Source: Flaviaestuariibacter flavus (lineage in GTDB: Bacteria; Bacteroidota; Bacteroidia; Chitinophagales; Chitinophagaceae). From it: a DNA stretch of 64,000 bases. The DNA lies in contig NZ_SJZI01000043.1 in assembly GCF_004337505.1 (NCBI RefSeq), positions 49,189-113,188 on the forward strand, given 5' to 3'. The notes under the pieces are model-generated. The model was not told the origin of the DNA. It saw nothing but the letters and a program-made list of their open reading frames with translations, and ran no database searches. The translations under genes were made by a program, and so were the position numbers. Below are positions 59,051 through 64,000 of this stretch, piece after piece (within the stretch, counting starts at the first letter, position 1; each line of letters begins with the position of its first letter).

Positions 59051-59782
59051 ATGGAAAGAAAGATCACCTCCTGGTATAGCGAAAGACTTCAGAAAGAAAT
59101 GCCCGTGGCAACGTACGGCCACTTTGGATTTGCACTGCTGCTGGTGCCTACCGCGGCGGCCGACTACCTCGAATACGAACGGTTCCAGCTGATCGATGCA
59201 TTGGCACCTTTTATCGACGGTGGCAAGGTGAAGGTGTTTTCGGTCAACAGCATCAACAACGAAAGCTGGCTCAACAATCATATGGATCCGCGTCACAAGT
59301 CGATCCGTCACCAGCAATTCAACAGCTATATCTATGAGGAAGTGATTCCGTTCATCCGTATGAATACGAGCGCGGAGACACCCATCATTGTATGTGGCGC
59401 TTCCTTCGGTGCGCTGCATTCGATGAACCTGTTTCTGAAGCGCCCTGACCTGATCAACGGCGTGATCGCCATGAGCGGTGTGTACGACCTGACGGAATAT
59501 ACCAAAGGCTACTGGGACGACGACGTCTATTTCAACAGCCCGCAGCACTATATGCCCAACCTCACCGACCACGGTGTGCTCGAGCAGATCCGACGCAGCA
59601 ATCACATTCATTTATTCTCCGGCAGTGGTCCTTACGAAGACCCCAATGCCGCGCGAAGCTTCGCCGGCATCCTCTATGGCAAAGGCATCAACTATGAGCT
59701 CGACATCTGGGGCGAAGAGTGGCGCCACGACTGGGATACCTGGCGGAAAGTGCTGCCGCATTACCTCGGCACGCGGTTCTGA
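59051..59782 (+). CDS. Alpha/beta-hydrolase esterase (esterase D/PHB depolymerase-like)
   Basis: 243 aa, no signal peptide. IIVCGASFGALHSMNLFL has the nucleophile elbow G-x-S-x-G (GASFG), the histidine is in WGEEWRHDWDTWRKVLPHYL, and an Asp in HLFSGSGPYEDP completes the triad. The fold matches PF00756 (putative esterase). LMSGVYD-like IAMSGVYDLTEYTKGYWDDD VYF is a sub-family sign. It probably hydrolyses a small ester or thioester. ATG 59051 is preferred to upstream starts because MERKITSWYSERLQKEMPVA fits the family. Confidence 0.9.
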   Translation: MERKITSWYSERLQKEMPVATYGHFGFALLLVPTAAADYLEYERFQLIDALAPFIDGGKVKVFSVNSINNESWLNNHMDPRHKSIRHQQFNSYIYEEVIPFIRMNTSAETPIIVCGASFGALHSMNLFLKRPDLINGVIAMSGVYDLTEYTKGYWDDDVYFNSPQHYMPNLTDHGVLEQIRRSNHIHLFSGSGPYEDPNAARSFAGILYGKGINYELDIWGEEWRHDWDTWRKVLPHYLGTRF

Positions 59783-59799
59783 AAATTTCAACCGTAAAG

Positions 59800-59838
59800 A
59801 AGAGCAGGAGAACCCGGTGAGGTGCCTGCTCTTTTCTT
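59800..59838. terminator. Bidirectional terminator between the esterase gene and ligD
   Basis: AAGAGCAGG, 16-nt loop, CCTGCTCTT, TTCTTT; overlaps the last base of the convergent gene. Confidence 0.65.
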
Positions 59839-60995
59839 TATCTATGCGCTGTTGGCGGCTGTCCTTTGATCAATCCGGTTAAAGCGCGCTCTGCCTTTTC
59901 AATCGATATTCCCTTGCCCAGCACGCCTTTGAACAGGTCGCCGGTTTCGCGCACCCGGTCTGCGGCATTGACCATGGTAAAATCGGAAAGGCGGAGTCCT
60001 TTGCGTACTTCCTCCCATAACAGCGGCATGGATACCGTGGCTCCCGGTTTCGGACGCAACGAGTAGGGGGCGGCCACGGAGGCCTGCGGCCGGTTTTGCA
60101 GGAAGTCGATATAAACCATACCCTTCCGGTCTTCGGTGTGCCGCTCAATAGATGTGAATTTCGGCAGTTCGGCCTGCACGGCTCTTGCCAGCTTGCGCCC
60201 GAACTCTTTCGACTGCTCGTAGGCGTAGCGGCCGCCCAATGGAATGTAGATGTGAATGCCTGTCGACCCGGAAGTTTTGGGCCAGGAAGGCACCCCGATG
60301 CTTTCGAGCAATTCGTGCGTTACCTGCGCCGCGCGGATCACCTGGCTGAACGGGTTGCCGTCGGGATCGAGGTCGATGATACACCAGTCGGGGTTGTCGG
60401 GCCGGCTCCTGCGGCTATGCCATGGGTTCATCTCGATGCAGCCAAGCGAGGCGATGTAGAGCAGGCTGGCTTCGTCGGTGCACACCAGGAACTCTTTTTC
60501 CCGGCGGTCCATAAAACTGTAGTAGGGGAAGGTTTCGATATACTCCGGAGCCTTGCCTTTTACATCTTTCTGGTAAAATGATTTCCCGTCGATACCGTTT
60601 GGATGCCGGTTGAGAATCTGCGGCCTGTCTTTCATGTAGGGCAACAGTAGCGGCGCCATCGCGTAGTAATAGTTGATCACGTCGCGCTTGGTATAGCCTT
60701 CCTTCGGCCAGAATACCTTACTCAGGTTGGTAAAGCGCAACTCGTGGCCGCCGATGGCGCGTGTCTGGCTTTCCTCGCTCGGGTTCAGCAATGTTTTGCG
60801 ACCGCGCTTCACCGGCGCCGCCAATACCTTTTGCTCCACCAGTGCGTGTTTTTCCATGCGCGGTGCCTCGGCTTTCTCCCAGCGCACTTCCTTCGGTTTT
60901 TTGTCGGGCCGCAGGCCTTTGTATGAAGGTTGCCGCAGCGCGCCGGTTGATGATCGTTCGCGGTAATGGATCTCGGCCACGAGGCGGGGCTTCAC
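59838..60995 (-). CDS. ligD: DNA ligase D, C-terminal part (ligase motif VI plus polymerase domain) after an in-frame amber codon
   Basis: 385 aa if started at GTG 60995. The first ~65 residues (VKPRLVAEIHYRERSSTGA, LRQPSYKGLRPDKKP) are the end of the ligase OB fold with motif VI. Residues ~80-385 are the LigD polymerase/primase domain, with FWPKEGYTKRDVINYYYAMA, HPNGIDGKSFYQK, the metal-binding IIDLDPDGNPFSQV and TSGSTGIHIYIPLGGRYAYE. It fills gaps at broken DNA ends with ribonucleotides or dNTPs. The reading frame is the same as the upstream fragment. The codon before the GTG is TAG where the family has Trp. Confidence 0.85.
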   Translation of the reverse strand: MKPRLVAEIHYRERSSTGALRQPSYKGLRPDKKPKEVRWEKAEAPRMEKHALVEQKVLAAPVKRGRKTLLNPSEESQTRAIGGHELRFTNLSKVFWPKEGYTKRDVINYYYAMAPLLLPYMKDRPQILNRHPNGIDGKSFYQKDVKGKAPEYIETFPYYSFMDRREKEFLVCTDEASLLYIASLGCIEMNPWHSRRSRPDNPDWCIIDLDPDGNPFSQVIRAAQVTHELLESIGVPSWPKTSGSTGIHIYIPLGGRYAYEQSKEFGRKLARAVQAELPKFTSIERHTEDRKGMVYIDFLQNRPQASVAAPYSLRPKPGATVSMPLLWEEVRKGLRLSDFTMVNAADRVRETGDLFKGVLGKGISIEKAERALTGLIKGQPPTAHR

Positions 60996-61898
60996 CTAGA
61001 AAACATCGGCGGGCGGCGGTTCGGGGCGGAAGCGGGAAGGCTTGTTGTATTCAGGCACCTCCGAAAAGGGACAGGTGGGGGTGGCCAACGGGGCAAACTG
61101 CTCCAGCAATTCCAGCTGCTGCCTGCGGTTGAATCCGGTACCCACCGGGGTGACGAAACGAAACTCCTTTCCTTCGTAGATGCCAAGCAGCAGGGCGCTG
61201 AAGGGTTTGCTGCTGCCTTCGTTGATGGTGTACCCGCCGATCACCAGCTCCTGCGATTTTTCAGTTTTCACCTTCAGCCACTCGGGCGTACGCAGCCCGG
61301 GTGTATAAATGCTGTCGGGGTCTTTGGCCATCACGCCTTCCAGGTGCAGACTGCGGGCCTGCTCAAAGGCTTCCGATCCTTTTCCCGGGATCGGTTCGCT
61401 GACGCGGATAAAGGAGTGTTTCTTCGGAACTACAGCCCGAAGGATCGCCTGGCGCTCGCGCAGGGGCAGCTCCATCAGTGAGCGGCCCTCCAGCCACAGA
61501 ATGTCGAAAAGGTAATAGAGGAGAGCGCCGTCGGCCTCGCTCCGCCAGGCCTGCAGCCCCGCAAAGTCGGGGAGGCCCTGCTCGTTAAGTACCACAAGCT
61601 CACCATCCAGCACCGCCTGCAAGGGCCATCCGGCAAGCGATTGCGTGAGCGGGTAAAATTTATCGTTGAAGGATTTGCCGTTGCGCGACCGTAGTTCTAC
61701 GGTGCCTGCATCGAGGTAGGCGAGCGCACGATAACCGTCCCATTTCATTTCAAACTGCCAGCCCGGCTGCTCCGGAGTGCCGGAGACGAGCGTCGCCAGC
61801 ATGGGTGCCAGGTTTTGCGGCATCGGAGCAATAGTGCCCTTTTTCCAAAGGCTGCGTGCGGCAGCCGTTAACCGGGTTGCGCTTGTGGATCGCTTCAT
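60996..61898 (-). CDS. ligD: DNA ligase D, N-terminal ATP-dependent ligase part truncated by amber codon
   Basis: 300 aa. Adenylation domain with the AMP lysine K52 in FEMKWDGYRALAY, then LRSRNGKSFND (motif Ia/III), VLDGELVVLNE (motif III), FDILWLEGRSL, HLEGVMAKDPDSIYTPG (motif IV) and EWLKVKTEKSQELVIGGYTI (motif V). It stops at PPADVF, within the OB fold and before motif VI. The usual N-terminal phosphoesterase domain of many LigD proteins is absent. Together with the next fragment the order would be ligase-polymerase. No ku gene is in the window. Start could also be M26 (MPQNLAPMLATL). Confidence 0.85.
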   Translation of the reverse strand: MKRSTSATRLTAAARSLWKKGTIAPMPQNLAPMLATLVSGTPEQPGWQFEMKWDGYRALAYLDAGTVELRSRNGKSFNDKFYPLTQSLAGWPLQAVLDGELVVLNEQGLPDFAGLQAWRSEADGALLYYLFDILWLEGRSLMELPLRERQAILRAVVPKKHSFIRVSEPIPGKGSEAFEQARSLHLEGVMAKDPDSIYTPGLRTPEWLKVKTEKSQELVIGGYTINEGSSKPFSALLLGIYEGKEFRFVTPVGTGFNRRQQLELLEQFAPLATPTCPFSEVPEYNKPSRFRPEPPPADVF

Positions 61899-61983
61899 GG
61901 TTAACAGGGAAGCAAAATCCGGTCCCGGGATGACTTATCTGGATAAATTGCCGGAACGGGTGAATAGCAAGGGCTTAGCTGCG

Positions 61984-62280
61984 TCAGGCCGGTACGCCTT
62001 CTACCGTTGCGTTGATGCCGCGGTCGATGATGGCCTCGGCTTTGCGTTTCATGTCGTCGAAGGTGCCGTATTGAACGGCGTACTTGCCGCGGAAGTGAAT
62101 GATATACGCGCATTGCTCTGCCTGCTCGTGCGAATGGCCACAGATGTCAATGAGGGATTCGATCACCCATTCGAAGGTGTTGACCTCGTCGTTCCATACG
62201 ATCAACTGGCAGGGTTCTTCCGTTGCCACATCCGTGTCCACAGATTCCAGGGGCTTCACAAATTCTTTCGAGAGAGGCAT
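61984..62280 (-). CDS. clpS: ATP-dependent Clp protease adaptor ClpS
   Basis: 98 aa, complete. Delivers N-degron substrates to ClpAP. The core is QLIVWNDEVNTFEWVIESLI (the N-D-E-x-x-T/x-F substrate pocket), then CGHSHEQAEQCAYIIHFRGK and VQYGTFDDMKRKAEAIIDRG. N-terminal ~25 residues are a flexible tail. MPLSKEFVKPLESVDTDVAT begins at 62280, 18 nt after a perfect -7 box. It stands alone, upstream of ligD with a ~85-nt gap. No clpA in the window. Confidence 0.95.
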   Translation of the reverse strand: MPLSKEFVKPLESVDTDVATEEPCQLIVWNDEVNTFEWVIESLIDICGHSHEQAEQCAYIIHFRGKYAVQYGTFDDMKRKAEAIIDRGINATVEGVPA

Positions 62281-62298
62281 AGCGCGGTTTTTACTCCG

Positions 62299-62306
62299 CA
62301 AAGGTA
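62299..62306 (-). promoter_or_regulatory. -7 box of clpS
   Basis: Minus-strand TACCTTTG. Perfect TAnnTTTG. Confidence 0.65.
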
Positions 62307-62870
62307 AGCGCCCCGGCATAAAACCGAATGGCAGAGGCCCCGCAAAACGGCGCCGGGCGCGGACGGCGCTGAAATTCGCGGGCCGCAGGCCCGGAAAAGG
62401 AACGGGTGCGGCCTGCGGGCGGGTCGTTTTTCCATTTTGGTTTGGCCGGCAAACAACAATCATGTTCCGTACTTCCTGCACTTATCTGGTTTTCGTGATG
62501 TGCGCGCGCAGCGTTGCCGAAGATCGGCGGGCACGAGGCACGCTTCCCCGGCGCCGCCGCTTTAGACCGGGGCAACTTGTTTTTTTCGCATCGGTGGGGG
62601 CTACGACGCAATGGCATAAAGATGATGAAGTGCTCGGTTCTTATATCGGGATCTATGGCCTGAACGCGGGTAAGATTACCGCGCGCGCCGCTGGTAAACG
62701 CAGGGGGCAAAAGCTGCAACAGAAAATTGAATCGGTGGAAGTGCCGCACGGTGAAACCGGCGGAATCCTTGCCTGTGGGCGATTACAGACAATGATGATG
62801 GCTCGACCACCCTCTTTGAATTGGATCTGAATCACTTGCGCTGAAAAAATTTTTGCGTTGCGCTGATTTT
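62307..62870. other. Gene-free spacer upstream of tRNA-Val
   Basis: About 560 bp. A plus-strand frame from 62463 to 62830 is open (122 codons) but Arg/Gly-rich and not protein-like. GGGGCCCC-type GC-rich words fill the left half; a run of ten T occurs at 62866-62875, at the start of the tRNA promoter. I see no other RNA gene. Confidence 0.45.
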
Positions 62871-62873
62871 TTT

Positions 62874-62903
62874 TTGGTGTGTAAACTTTGGCTCCTATAT
62901 TTG
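62874..62903 (+). promoter_or_regulatory. Consensus promoter of tRNA-Val
   Basis: TTG at 62874-62876, exactly 19 nt, then TATATTTG at 62896-62903. This is the full Bacteroidota consensus TTG-N19-TAnnTTTG and the best promoter in the window. Confidence 0.8.
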
Positions 62904-62945
62904 CACTCCCAACGCGAACAACACGAAGGGAAAGTTCTTAAAAAA

Positions 62946-64000
<1,055 letters not shown>

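Noticed and set aside
62463..62830. 122-codon plus-strand frame upstream of tRNA-Val
   Set aside because: Residue make-up is not protein-like, no -7 box precedes it, and no motif is visible.

Overview
The window reads as a chromosomal stretch of a high-GC member of the Bacteroidota, most likely Chitinophagaceae or a close relative. Evidence seen in the sequence: many promoters carry the Bacteroidota -7 box TAnnTTTG rather than an E. coli -10, starts generally lack a Shine-Dalgarno sequence, two giant PKD proteins end in a type IX secretion (T9SS) type B sorting domain beside a PorP/SprF protein, SecD and SecF are fused, and there is a nusB-DUF1573-yajC-coaE cluster. The family level is inference from gene content.

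Layout. 1-9 kb: 3' truncated hisIE, a GNAT acetyltransferase, small membrane and secreted proteins, a thioredoxin-reductase-like flavoprotein with a beta-CASP metallo-hydrolase, a metallophosphoesterase/nucleotidyltransferase pair and a DinB protein. 9-25 kb: ahcY divergent from a T9SS cargo locus (two co-linear 1.6-kresidue PKD proteins, then PorP/SprF), followed by a large peptidase-MA/propeller/barrel protein. 25-41 kb: a possible kinase-fold protein, a metal receptor, cystathionine beta-synthase, an ECF sigma/anti-sigma pair, glnS, a serine hydrolase, a DUF4142 lipoprotein, a methylmalonyl-CoA mutase catalytic subunit, an IscA-type protein, an OmpA-like/porin barrel and groES-groEL. 41-53 kb: PAP2-like enzyme, PhyH dioxygenase, SDR, the nusB-DUF1573-yajC-coaE run, an aminotransferase, a class-A-like serine hydrolase and secDF. 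53-62 kb: valS, a NarL-type two-component pair, an esterase, a ligD split by an in-frame amber codon, and clpS. 62.9 kb to the end: a tRNA-Val followed by a perfect tandem array of 351-bp units, each made of a GIY-YIG endonuclease gene, a rearranged tRNA-like sequence ending in CCA, and a terminator.

Most genes are housekeeping. The unusual content is mostly intergenic: (i) the tRNA/GIY-YIG array that runs off the window; (ii) several families of short inverted repeats that bracket terminators; (iii) a ~135-bp MITE-like element in two opposite-facing copies, one of which supplies the last codons of coaE; (iv) two unrelated 21-bp tandem arrays; (v) dispersed repeats inserted in frame inside valS; (vi) a group of genes whose start codon lies 3-6 nt after the -7 box, which predicts leaderless mRNAs. 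All functional statements rest on reading motifs by eye; no database search was run.
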